Assembly: GCA_900771335.1 (NCBI GenBank)
Contig: CAAGNP010000040.1
Location: forward strand, 1 to 64,000
Length of the DNA stretch: 64,000 nt
Direction of reading: 5' to 3'
DNA from: Rikenellaceae bacterium
GTDB taxonomy: Bacteria; Bacteroidota; Bacteroidia; Bacteroidales; UBA932
Shown: positions 44,189 through 53,234 of the stretch, in pieces
Layout: every line of letters begins with the position of its first letter
Numbering within the stretch: the first letter of the stretch is position 1
Translations under genes and position numbers: made by a program
The notes under the pieces: generated by a model
Told to the model about the DNA's origin: nothing
The model's input: the letters and a program-made list of their open reading frames with translations, nothing else
Databases searched by the model: none

Positions 44189-44925
44189 CAATTAAGGATC
44201 TCCACGCAAAAGTGGGGGATAAAGAGATACTAAAAGGGATTAACCTAAATGTTAAAGAAGGTGAAATTCACGCTATTATGGGTCCTAATGGCTCTGGAAA
44301 GTCTACACTTTCATCTGTATTGGCGGGTCGTGACACCTTTGAAGTGACTGAGGGTGAGGTAATTATGGATGGTAAGTACCTCTTGGAGCTGACCCCTGAA
44401 GAGAGGTCTTGGGCAGGGGTTTTCCTCGGCTTCCAATACCCTATCGAGATACCTGGAGTCTCTAATGTCAACTTTATGAAAAGCGCTGTAAATGAGCACA
44501 GGAAACAAAAAGGTTTGGAGCCTCTCACCTCGGCTCAGTTCCTCAAATTGATGAGGGAAAAGATGGCAATTGTAGGTATGGACAGCTCTTTCTCATCACG
44601 TGGAGTGAATGTAGGGTTCTCGGGTGGTGAGAAAAAAAGGAACGAGATCTTCCAGATGGCGATGCTTGAGCCACGTTTGGCTATCCTTGACGAGACAGAC
44701 AGTGGTCTGGATGTGGATGCTTTGAGGATCGTCGCTACCGGTGTGAACAATCTTAAGAGACCTGATAACGCCTTTATCGTGATCACCCACTACCAGAGAC
44801 TGCTTGACTATATCGTTCCAGATGTGGTCCATATCCTGTACAAGGGTAGAATTATCAAGACCGCCGGCAAAGAACTTGCTTTGGAGGTTGAGCAGAGAGG
44901 TTATGATTGGCTAATAAACGGATAG
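44182..44925 (+). CDS. sufC: Fe-S assembly ATPase SufC
   Basis: The 247-residue ABC-type ATPase has Walker A GPNGSGKS, the signature FSGGEKKRNEI, Walker B RLAILDETDSGLD and the H-loop VITHYQR, all typical of SufC. It powers the SufBC2D complex. The ATG at 44182 (MLTIKDLHAK) overlaps the pnuC stop by 7 nt; an in-frame ATG at 44167 would add five residues inside pnuC. Confidence 0.97.
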   Translation: MLTIKDLHAKVGDKEILKGINLNVKEGEIHAIMGPNGSGKSTLSSVLAGRDTFEVTEGEVIMDGKYLLELTPEERSWAGVFLGFQYPIEIPGVSNVNFMKSAVNEHRKQKGLEPLTSAQFLKLMREKMAIVGMDSSFSSRGVNVGFSGGEKKRNEIFQMAMLEPRLAILDETDSGLDVDALRIVATGVNNLKRPDNAFIVITHYQRLLDYIVPDVVHILYKGRIIKTAGKELALEVEQRGYDWLING

Positions 44926-44926
44926 T

Positions 44927-45937
44927 ATGGGAGAGTTGAATTATATATATGCCCCTGAGTCGCCACTTACAGAGCAGTTCAGATGCAGAGTCCCTATGAA
45001 GGGGACCCGTCAGCTCTTCGTGGTGAACGGTGGTGTCCAAGGGACCCGTACCCCCCTCTCCATCTCTTTGGAGAAAGGGCAGGTGATGGAGGAGGTCCTA
45101 CAGGTTATCAGTGTCAGGACTGAGGGCTCGCCGCTTGAGATAGCTTACAAGAACAATCTCCACTTCGGAGAGGGCTCGCAAGCGAGAATCGTCCTTTGCT
45201 CCCACACCTTTACCCTCGACAAGTTCGTGACAGATGAAGAGGTGGATATCATATTGGAGGATAGGGCAGTGGTCGATGTCGTGGTGATGCAGAATGAGCA
45301 CAATGAGGCTACTCACAATACCAGATTCAATATTACAGCCGGTGCAGGCAGTGTACTCAAGATATCATTCCTTACCCTCCACGGAGGAAATATCGATAAC
45401 AAGGTGAGGGTGGATATCAATGGCGAAGGTGCAAATGTGGACCTCAGCGGTCTCTATCTTGTGGATGGCAAACAGATGGTTTCAAACTCGGTGGAGATGA
45501 ACCACAATGTCCCCAACTGTATCAGCAGCCAGCTCTACAAAGGTGTTTTGGACAATGATGCTGTCGCAAAGTTTTCGGGTATCATCTACGTGAAGCAGGA
45601 TGCCCAGAAGATCGAGGCTTACCAGGCAAATCACAACCTTCTCCTGTCGGAGAGGGCAAAGATCCATACAGAGCCTCAGCTTGAGATCTATGCAGACGAT
45701 GTAAAGTGCTCACACGGAGCCACTATCGGTCGCTTGGATGAGAACGAGCTGTTCTACCTCAGATCGAGAGGTGTCCCTATGAAGGAGGCGAAAATTTTGC
45801 AACAGATGGCTTTTGCTTATTCGGTGCTCGAAAAAATTTCAAACGCTGAATTGAGGGAAAGAATGGAAAATCTCGTCGAGAAGCGCCTCAGAGGGGAGTT
45901 CTCAAATTGTAAGGATTGCAGCAAAAATTGTTGTTAA
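44927..45937 (+). CDS. sufD: Fe-S assembly protein SufD
   Basis: The 336-residue protein is SufD-like: a diverged N-terminus, then the beta-helix core with VDLSGLYLVDGKQMVSNSVEMNHNVPNC and SSQLYKGVLDNDAVAKFSGIIYVKQDAQKIEAYQANHNLLL, and the closing CSHGATIGRLDENELFYLRSRG. It partners SufB. The C-terminus ends in a cysteine cluster (NCKDCSKNCC) not typical of the family. It starts one base after the sufC stop. Confidence 0.95.
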   Translation: MGELNYIYAPESPLTEQFRCRVPMKGTRQLFVVNGGVQGTRTPLSISLEKGQVMEEVLQVISVRTEGSPLEIAYKNNLHFGEGSQARIVLCSHTFTLDKFVTDEEVDIILEDRAVVDVVVMQNEHNEATHNTRFNITAGAGSVLKISFLTLHGGNIDNKVRVDINGEGANVDLSGLYLVDGKQMVSNSVEMNHNVPNCISSQLYKGVLDNDAVAKFSGIIYVKQDAQKIEAYQANHNLLLSERAKIHTEPQLEIYADDVKCSHGATIGRLDENELFYLRSRGVPMKEAKILQQMAFAYSVLEKISNAELRERMENLVEKRLRGEFSNCKDCSKNCC

Positions 45938-46030
45938 TAATTTCGTTAAAAACTTTCCTTTTGTTGTCTTTTTTTTGGTGGTTTTCGGTAATAACTTGCA
46001 GCCTAATTTCACCATTAAAGATAGCAAAGT

Positions 46031-48553
46031 ATGAAGACTTACACCTACGAAGAGGCATTAGCCGAAAGCAAAATCTATTTTAAAGGGGATGAGCTTGCTG
46101 CATCCGTTTGGATTAATAAATATGCCATGAAGGACTCTCAGGGCAATATTTATGAGAAATCTCCTGTAGAAATGCACCAAAGACTTGCAAACGAATTTGC
46201 AAGAATCGAATCAAAATACCCTAATCCTCTTACAGCTGAGGATATCTATGACTTGCTTAAAGACTTTAAGCACATTATACCTCAAGGTGGCCCTATGGCA
46301 GGTATCGGCAATGAGCACCAGGTGGCTTCGTTGTCAAACTGCTTCGTGATCGGTCACAACAATCCTGCTGACTCGTATGGTGGAATTATGAAAATTGACG
46401 AGGAGCAGGTGCAGCTGATGAAAAGACGTGGTGGTGTAGGACACGATCTTTCACATATCAGACCTGCCGGCAGTGCAGTTCTTAACAGTGCACTTACCTC
46501 TACCGGTATTGTTCCATTCATGGAGCGCTACTCAAACTCGACCCGCGAGGTGGCTCAGGATGGCCGTAGAGGTGCTTTGATGCTCTCTATCTCTATCAAA
46601 CACCCTGATTCAGAGAACTTCATCGATGCAAAAATGGAGAAAGGGAAAGTTACAGGTGCGAATGTATCTGTGAAGGTGGATGATGAGTTCATGAGATGTG
46701 CTCTAAGCGGCAAACCTTACATCCAGCAATATCCTGTATATTCAAATACACCTAAGATGACCAAAGAGATCGACGCAAGTGCTCTTTGGAAGAAAATTAT
46801 CCACAATGCGTGGAAATCGGCGGAGCCAGGTGTCCTTTTCTGGGATACTATCCTAAGGGAGTCTGTGGCTGACTGCTATGCTGACAAGGGTTACAGGACA
46901 GTAAGTACAAACCCTTGTGGTGAGATTCCTCTATGTCCATACGACTCTTGCCGCCTTATCGCTGTAAACTTGTACTCATATGTGGAGAATCCATTCACAG
47001 AAGAGGCCAAATTCAACTTTGACCTGTTCAAGACCCACGTGAGAAAGGCGATGAGACTTATGGATGACCTTATCGACCTTGAGATGGAGAAGATCGATGC
47101 TATCATCGCTAAAGTGAGAAAAGACCCTGAGGATGCAGATGTGAAGAGAACTGAGCTTGAGCTTTGGGAGAAGATCAAAACCAAATCTCTTGGAGGTAGA
47201 AGAACTGGTCTTGGAATCACAGGTGAGGGCGATATGCTTGCAGCTCTTGGCTATACATACGGCTCTGACAAAGCTATCGAGTTCGCTACTTTGGTTCAGA
47301 AGACATTGGCTATCGAGGCTTACCGCTCATCAGTGGAGATGGCAAAAGAGAGGGGTGCTTTCCCTATCTATGACTCAAACAAAGAGATCAACAACCCAAT
47401 GATCAGCCGTATCCGTCAGGAGGATGAGGAGCTATATGACACTATGGTTCACTACGGTAGAAGAAACGTATCCCTTCTTACCATCGCCCCTACAGGTACA
47501 ACATCATTGATGACTCAGACCACTTCAGGTATTGAGCCTGTATTCCTCCCATTCTATAAGAGAAGAAGAAAAGTTAACCCTAACGATTTGAACGCCAAGA
47601 TCGCTTTCAAAGATGAGAATGGCGACTGCTTCGAAGAGTACTATGTGTTCCACCACGGTTTCTTGACTTGGTGCAGTGTGAACGGTTACGATGTGGAGTC
47701 TGTGAAAGTGATGTCAGAGAAGGAGATTGCAGAGCTTGTGAAGAAGTCTCCATACCACAAAGCTACCTCAAACGATATCGACTGGGTGGCAAAAGTTAAG
47801 ATGCAGGGTAAGATGCAGAAATGGGTAGACCACTCTATCAGTGTGACTGTTAACCTACCTAACAGCATCAGCGAAGAGATGGTGGCTGAAGTTTACAGAA
47901 CTGCTTGGGAGTCTGGCTGTAAAGGTATTACAGTGTACAGAGACGGTTCACGTACAGGTGTTCTTGTATCAGCTAAAGATAAGAAAGAGGAGGCACCTAA
48001 GAAACCGGTATCACGTCCTAAATCACTTGAGGCAGACGTTCTCCGCTTCAGAAACGGTTCAGAGCAATGGGTGGCATTCGTTGGTAAACTTGACGGAGTT
48101 CCTTACGAGATCTTCACCGGTCTTGTAGATGAGACCCGCTCAGTACCTTCAAGCATCACTTCTGGATGGATCGTGAAAGAGAAAGGTGAGGATGGCGCAA
48201 AATCACGTTACGACTTCCACTATAAAGACAAATATGGATACCCTTGTATCCTGGGTGGTATCTCCCACATGTTTGATAAAGAGTTCTGGAACTACGCAAA
48301 ACTTATCTCAGGCGTTATCAGAAACGGTATGCCTATCGTGGATATCGTAAACTTGGTGAAAGGTCTTAACCTTGATGACGAGAGCATCAATACCTGGAAA
48401 AACGGTATCGAGAGGGCTCTTAAGAAATATATCCCAGACGGAACCAAAGCTAAAGCAGGTGCAAAATGTCCTAATTGCGGATCTACCAGACTTATCTATA
48501 AAGAGGGTTGCTTGGCTTGTCAGGACTGTGATTACAGCAAATGTGGTGGTTGA
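46031..48553 (+). CDS. nrdJ: Adenosylcobalamin-dependent (class II) ribonucleotide reductase
   Basis: The 840-residue enzyme has class II NrdJ features: VASLSNCFVIG (redox Cys), RRGGVGHDLSHIRPAGS, NPCGEIPLCPYDSCRLIAVNLYS (catalytic-loop Cys), TIAPTGTTSLMTQTTSGIEPVF, and a C-terminal zinc-ribbon/thiol tail CPNCGSTRLIYKEGCLACQDCDYSKCGG that begins at about 813. It makes deoxynucleotides without needing oxygen, using B12. No cobalamin riboswitch was recognised in the 93 nt upstream. ispE starts 6 nt after its stop. Confidence 0.95.
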   Translation: MKTYTYEEALAESKIYFKGDELAASVWINKYAMKDSQGNIYEKSPVEMHQRLANEFARIESKYPNPLTAEDIYDLLKDFKHIIPQGGPMAGIGNEHQVASLSNCFVIGHNNPADSYGGIMKIDEEQVQLMKRRGGVGHDLSHIRPAGSAVLNSALTSTGIVPFMERYSNSTREVAQDGRRGALMLSISIKHPDSENFIDAKMEKGKVTGANVSVKVDDEFMRCALSGKPYIQQYPVYSNTPKMTKEIDASALWKKIIHNAWKSAEPGVLFWDTILRESVADCYADKGYRTVSTNPCGEIPLCPYDSCRLIAVNLYSYVENPFTEEAKFNFDLFKTHVRKAMRLMDDLIDLEMEKIDAIIAKVRKDPEDADVKRTELELWEKIKTKSLGGRRTGLGITGEGDMLAALGYTYGSDKAIEFATLVQKTLAIEAYRSSVEMAKERGAFPIYDSNKEINNPMISRIRQEDEELYDTMVHYGRRNVSLLTIAPTGTTSLMTQTTSGIEPVFLPFYKRRRKVNPNDLNAKIAFKDENGDCFEEYYVFHHGFLTWCSVNGYDVESVKVMSEKEIAELVKKSPYHKATSNDIDWVAKVKMQGKMQKWVDHSISVTVNLPNSISEEMVAEVYRTAWESGCKGITVYRDGSRTGVLVSAKDKKEEAPKKPVSRPKSLEADVLRFRNGSEQWVAFVGKLDGVPYEIFTGLVDETRSVPSSITSGWIVKEKGEDGAKSRYDFHYKDKYGYPCILGGISHMFDKEFWNYAKLISGVIRNGMPIVDIVNLVKGLNLDDESINTWKNGIERALKKYIPDGTKAKAGAKCPNCGSTRLIYKEGCLACQDCDYSKCGG

Positions 48554-48559
48554 TAAATT

Positions 48560-49351
48560 ATGAATATCGTCTCATATCCAAACGCTAAAGTCAATATAGG
48601 ACTCAGGATTATAGAGAAACGTCCCGACGGTTTCCATAATCTTGAGACCCTTTTTGTCCCTACCGGATTGTGTGACGTATTGGAGATAGTAACATCTAAC
48701 ATTTTTTCTATAAAGCATTATGGTCGCACCTATTCACTTCCGGATGCGAATCCCGAAGAGGATTTGTGTGTGAAGGCGTACAGACTACTGGAGGCAGATT
48801 TTGATCTTCCACCTGTGGAGATACACCTTTACAAGCAGATACCTGTGGGTGCAGGACTGGGTGGAGGCTCTGCAGATGCAGCGTTTACGTTGAAGAGCCT
48901 CAACACCCTGTTCAAACTAAACCTGTCTGATGAAACTCTCGCTTCGTACGCAGCAAAGCTGGGAAGCGATTGTCCTTTCTTTGTGTATAATAAACCTATG
49001 TTTGGTGAGGGTAGAGGTGAAATTCTGACCCCTTACGATGCCCCCTGTATGGATGACCTTTTTGGAGCAAAGCCCAGATACAAGATTGATACGCGGACTT
49101 TCCCTATTCATGTCTCTACTGCTGAGGCTTATAGAGGCGTGAGGCCATCTGTGGAGGGCAAAGGGCTTAAGAACCTCCTTTCTCTCCCTGTTGAGCAGTG
49201 GAAAGATATCATTGTCAACGATTTCGAGAAGAGTGTCTTCGAGAAATACCCGCAGCTTGCAGCCGAAAAACAGAAACTCTACGACGAGGGTGCCGTCTTT
49301 GCCCAAATGTCCGGCAGCGGCTCCTCAATCTTCGGGATATTTCCTGTCTAA
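48560..49351 (+). CDS. ispE: 4-diphosphocytidyl-2-C-methyl-D-erythritol kinase IspE
   Basis: The 263-residue GHMP kinase shows AKVNIGLRIIEKRPDGFHNLETLF at the start, the ATP-binding VPVGAGLGGGSADAA equivalent (about residues 93-108) and MSGSGSSIFGIF at the end. It phosphorylates CDP-ME in the MEP isoprenoid pathway. It probably shares the nrdJ transcript. Its stop overlaps the convergent dnaE stop by 4 nt. Confidence 0.96.
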   Translation: MNIVSYPNAKVNIGLRIIEKRPDGFHNLETLFVPTGLCDVLEIVTSNIFSIKHYGRTYSLPDANPEEDLCVKAYRLLEADFDLPPVEIHLYKQIPVGAGLGGGSADAAFTLKSLNTLFKLNLSDETLASYAAKLGSDCPFFVYNKPMFGEGRGEILTPYDAPCMDDLFGAKPRYKIDTRTFPIHVSTAEAYRGVRPSVEGKGLKNLLSLPVEQWKDIIVNDFEKSVFEKYPQLAAEKQKLYDEGAVFAQMSGSGSSIFGIFPV

Positions 49352-52300
49352 TTGATTTTTACATCCTTAAAGATGTTGTACTGGAGGCCGCGGGAGCGGA
49401 GGAAGGTGAGTAGCTCATCGTTGATGGATACTTTGTATTTCCTTGAGAAGAATTCACTTGTGACTTCATTCTTTCTGTCCTGGACGTAGAGCGACAGGAG
49501 TGCTTTTCCTTTGTTCTTGCGGAGTGACTTGCAGAATTCGGTCAGGAATGTCTCTGTGATTTTCTCTACTGGGAGGAGAATGGCGATGGCTTTTACATAC
49601 TCATCCTTAGTGTTCGACAGGAGTGTCATGCCCTGTACCCTGAGTCTGCACTCTGTAGGTACAAGAGGCTGGGATTTGTCTCTATTGGCCTTCTCTTCGG
49701 GGCTCATTCTGGGGAAGACAAGGGTAGGCATCACCTTTATCAGTAGAGCGGTATTTTCTTGGGCGTAAGGTAGATATGCTTCATATTCTTTTCCGAAGAG
49801 GGCAAATGTGTAGCTGGATGTGTAGTCCTCTACAGTCATTTTGCAGAATGGTCTGTTGGTCTTGGTGAGACCCATTGACACATCTGTCACAAGTCCGGCG
49901 ATGTAGTAGCCATCAGGATTTGGTGAAAGTGAACCTGAGAAGACATTGTCCACAAGTTCTCCGATTTCTGATATTTTGAGTGAAGCAAATTGGTCTACCT
50001 CAAATTTGAATATGTCCAGAGGGTGTGATGAGAGGTACATTCCCACCAGCTCCTTCTCTTTTTTGAGCACCTCAAGCTGGTTGATTTCCGGAGTGACGGG
50101 GAGCATAGGTCGGGCAATCTCCACTGCCGCTTCCCCTCCGAAGAGGCTTGTGGTGGCATCTGTGCTGCTTTTCTGGAATTTGTTGCCGTAGCGGAGAAGG
50201 ACATCTGCAAATGTCTCACCCTTTCCCAGATCGACAGCAAATGTGCCTCTGTTGATCTCGGGGAAGCAGTCAAGTGCCCCTGAGCCCACAAGGGACTCAA
50301 TACCTTTTTTGTTTACTGCTGTGAGGTTGATTCTCTCTACGAAGTCAAATATATCCTTATATATGCCGTTGTCTTCCCTCTCCTGTATGATGGAGTTCAC
50401 GGCATTCTCACCGATTCCCTTGACACCTGCCATACCGAAGCGGACATTGCCATCCTTATTGACGGTGAATTGGGTAAAACTCTCGTTTACATCGGGGCTG
50501 AGTATCTTGATGTCGTGCTTTTTGATGTCATCCATGAACTTGGTGATCTCATCCATGTTGTTCATGTTGTTGCTGAGCACGGCGGCCATATATTCTGCCG
50601 GGTAGTGTGCCTTCAGGTATCCTGTCTGATAACCCACCCAGGCGTAGCATGTGGCGTGGGACTTGTTGAAGGCGTATTGGGCGAACTTCTTCCAGTCCTC
50701 CCAGATTTTGTTGAGGGTATCTTCCGGATGGCCGTTGCTCCGTCCACCTTCGAAGAAGAGGACCTTAAGCTCCTCCATAACTGCAATCTGCTTCTTACCC
50801 ATTGCTTTACGGAGTTTGTCGGCTTGTCCTTTGGTAAATCCTGCAAGTTTCTGTGACAGAAGCATCACCTGCTCCTGATATACTGTGATGCCGTATGTGT
50901 CCTCGAGGTACTCCTCCATGTCGGGAAGGTCATATTCGATCTTCTTGCGCCCCTGTTTCCTGTCCACGAAGTCGGGAATGTAGTCCATAGGTCCGGGTCT
51001 GTAGAGGGCGTTCATCGCGATAAGGTCGGCAAAGCGGGATGGCTGAAGGAGTTTGAGCCATTTTTGCATGCCGTCAGACTCGAACTGGAACACACCGACA
51101 GTGTCACCACGGCTGAAAAGTTCGTATGTGAGGGTGTCGTCGATAGGGATGTGGAAGATGTCAATGTCGATCCCTTTAGATCTTTTGACATTGTTTACTG
51201 CATCCCTGAGGATGGAGAGGGTCTTCAGACCCAGGAAGTCCATCTTAAGCATACCTGCAGACTCGATGAGGGAGCCTTCGAACTGAGATACGAGGATATC
51301 TTCGCCGCTCTCTTTGTCTGTGGCGATACTGATGGGGATATAGTCTGTGAGGTCGCCGCGACCGATGATGGTGGCACAAGCGTGTACACCTGTGTTGCGG
51401 ACGGTACCTTCAAGTTTGTCAGAGTATGTAAGGGTGTCGATAATGGTCTGGTTGCCCGATTCCATGGCCTGCTTGAACTCGGGGACATGCTCCATGCAGA
51501 GGGCAATGGTGGGTGCAACATCCTTTTTCTTCTTTTCGCCATTGTCCTCCACCTCGATGGTGATCGCTTTGGGGACAGCCTTCGAGAGACGGTCTGTCTC
51601 CTGTAGTGGAAGGCTCTGGATACGGCCTACGTCTTTGATTACACTCTTGGTCCCCATGGTGCCGAATGTCACTACATGGGATACGTGGTCCTTTCCATAT
51701 TTGTCCTCCACATATTTGAGGACTTTGTATCGCCCTTCGTCGTCGAAGTCGATATCTATATCTGGCATGGAGATTCGGTCAGGGTTGAGGAATCTCTCGA
51801 ACAGAAGGTCGTATTTTATAGGGTCTATATCTGTGATGGTGAGACAGTAAGCTACAGCAGATCCAGCTGCAGATCCACGTCCCGGACCTACCCATACACC
51901 CATGTTGCGGGCGGCGCATATGAAGTCCTGTACGATAAGGAAGTAGTCGGGGAAGCCCATCCTCTTGATGGTGGCCAGCTCGAAGTCGATCCTTTCGCAG
52001 TGACCTTCAGGGATGTTTTCGCCATAGCGTTTTCTGGCCCCTTCGTATGTGAGGTGACGGAGGTAGTCGTTCGAATCCTCAAACCCATCCGGAAGTGGGA
52101 ATATAGGGAGGATAGGGTCAGAGTTCAGGTCTATCTTCTCTATTTTGTCTGCTATCTCCAGGGTGTTTGATATGACTTCAGGGTGATCGGAGAAGATCTC
52201 AATCATCTCCTCTGAGCTTTTGAGGTACTCCTGCTGGGTGTATCTCATCCTCTTAGGGTCATTGTAGTCGGCATTGGTGCTTACACAGATAAGTCTGTCG

Positions 52301-52983
52301 TGTGCAGGACCATCCTCCTTGTTCACAAAGTGGACATCGTTGGTGGCTATCACCTTTATGCCGTATTTGGCAGCTATCTGGAAGATAACTTCGTTTACCC
52401 TCTCCTGCTTTTCAAATGTACTTGTGTCCGCTCCTGGAACTTCTGTTTTATGTCTCTGTATTTCAAGATAGTAGTCGTCTCCGAAGATGGATCTGTACCA
52501 AAGGGCCAGCTCTTCCGCCCTCTGTATGTCACCATTCATAATGGCACGTGGGATCTCTCCACCAAGACAGGCAGATGAGCATATTATCCCTTCGTGATAT
52601 TTCTCGAGCAGTTCGTGGTCGATTCTCGGTTTGTAGTAGAACCCTTCGATCCAGCCGTAGGATACCATTTTGATGAGGTTGTGGTACCCTTGCATATTCT
52701 TGGCCAGTAGGATAAGGTGGTATGAACCCTGGTCCTCGCGCCCCTTTTTCTCTGTCCTATGCCCTTTGGCGACATACACCTCGCATCCTACGATGGGCTT
52801 CACCGGAGATTTCATCTTGGCCGCTGTGTCCAGGAACTCCTTCACGCCGAACATATTGCCATGGTCGGTAAGGGCCAATGCGGGCTGTCCGTTCTTCTCG
52901 GCAGCTTTAAGAAGACCTTTTATCTTGGAAGCGCCGTCAAGGACAGAATACTCGGAGTGTACGTGCAGGTGGACAAATGACAT
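49348..52983 (-). CDS. dnaE: DNA polymerase III alpha subunit
   Basis: The 1211-residue protein is DnaE1-type. It has an N-terminal PHP domain (HVHSEYSVLDGASKI, ALALTDHGNMFG), the polymerase palm with GPGRGSAAGSAVAY and PDIDIDFDDEGR (about 400-410), the thumb and fingers, a helix-hairpin-helix (AGVKGIGENAVNSI) and a C-terminal OB domain (VSMGLTKTNRPFCKMTVEDYTSSYTFALFGKEY). It is the replicative polymerase. It is read toward ispE. Upstream is the REP-like pair at 53026-53108. Confidence 0.98.
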   Translation of the reverse strand: MSFVHLHVHSEYSVLDGASKIKGLLKAAEKNGQPALALTDHGNMFGVKEFLDTAAKMKSPVKPIVGCEVYVAKGHRTEKKGREDQGSYHLILLAKNMQGYHNLIKMVSYGWIEGFYYKPRIDHELLEKYHEGIICSSACLGGEIPRAIMNGDIQRAEELALWYRSIFGDDYYLEIQRHKTEVPGADTSTFEKQERVNEVIFQIAAKYGIKVIATNDVHFVNKEDGPAHDRLICVSTNADYNDPKRMRYTQQEYLKSSEEMIEIFSDHPEVISNTLEIADKIEKIDLNSDPILPIFPLPDGFEDSNDYLRHLTYEGARKRYGENIPEGHCERIDFELATIKRMGFPDYFLIVQDFICAARNMGVWVGPGRGSAAGSAVAYCLTITDIDPIKYDLLFERFLNPDRISMPDIDIDFDDEGRYKVLKYVEDKYGKDHVSHVVTFGTMGTKSVIKDVGRIQSLPLQETDRLSKAVPKAITIEVEDNGEKKKKDVAPTIALCMEHVPEFKQAMESGNQTIIDTLTYSDKLEGTVRNTGVHACATIIGRGDLTDYIPISIATDKESGEDILVSQFEGSLIESAGMLKMDFLGLKTLSILRDAVNNVKRSKGIDIDIFHIPIDDTLTYELFSRGDTVGVFQFESDGMQKWLKLLQPSRFADLIAMNALYRPGPMDYIPDFVDRKQGRKKIEYDLPDMEEYLEDTYGITVYQEQVMLLSQKLAGFTKGQADKLRKAMGKKQIAVMEELKVLFFEGGRSNGHPEDTLNKIWEDWKKFAQYAFNKSHATCYAWVGYQTGYLKAHYPAEYMAAVLSNNMNNMDEITKFMDDIKKHDIKILSPDVNESFTQFTVNKDGNVRFGMAGVKGIGENAVNSIIQEREDNGIYKDIFDFVERINLTAVNKKGIESLVGSGALDCFPEINRGTFAVDLGKGETFADVLLRYGNKFQKSSTDATTSLFGGEAAVEIARPMLPVTPEINQLEVLKKEKELVGMYLSSHPLDIFKFEVDQFASLKISEIGELVDNVFSGSLSPNPDGYYIAGLVTDVSMGLTKTNRPFCKMTVEDYTSSYTFALFGKEYEAYLPYAQENTALLIKVMPTLVFPRMSPEEKANRDKSQPLVPTECRLRVQGMTLLSNTKDEYVKAIAILLPVEKITETFLTEFCKSLRKNKGKALLSLYVQDRKNEVTSEFFSRKYKVSINDELLTFLRSRGLQYNIFKDVKIN

Positions 52984-53025
52984 GGTTCTCTATTTTGGGC
53001 AAAGATAATCAACTTTTGCAAGTGT

Positions 53026-53108
53026 CCGCGTTCATTTTTTGGCAAAAGTGAGCGCGGCAAGTGAAAATAATGGCTCTCGCGTTCATTTTTTGAAAAAAAC
53101 AGACGCGG
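53026..53108 (-). repeat. 83-bp REP-like double palindrome, copy D (left of RAYT)
   Basis: Two 32-bp palindromes (53026-53057 and 53077-53108) are joined by a 19-bp linker. They read CCGCGTTCA...TGAGCGCGG and TCGCGTTCA...CAGACGCGG. The second has decayed inside. The side with TGAACGCG lies to the left, opposite in direction to copy C. Period is 51 bp. It lies between dnaE and the Y1 transposase gene. Confidence 0.85.
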
Positions 53109-53234
53109 GAGTTTTTTATTGTCGGATTTCTAAAAATTTTTTCTTGGCAGCTAATCTTAATATTTGTCTTTTTGGTCATACAAATATCTGTTAACGTGGT
53201 ACTTTCGTGGGTGTAAACCAAATGAACAGTATTT

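Noticed and set aside
45938..46030. Cobalamin riboswitch before the B12-dependent ribonucleotide reductase
   Set aside because: The 93-nt gap is too short and has no B12-box-like conserved core or clear hairpin.
53009..53221. Minus-strand small frame upstream of the RAYT
   Set aside because: It is the translation of palindrome copy D with no protein-like features.
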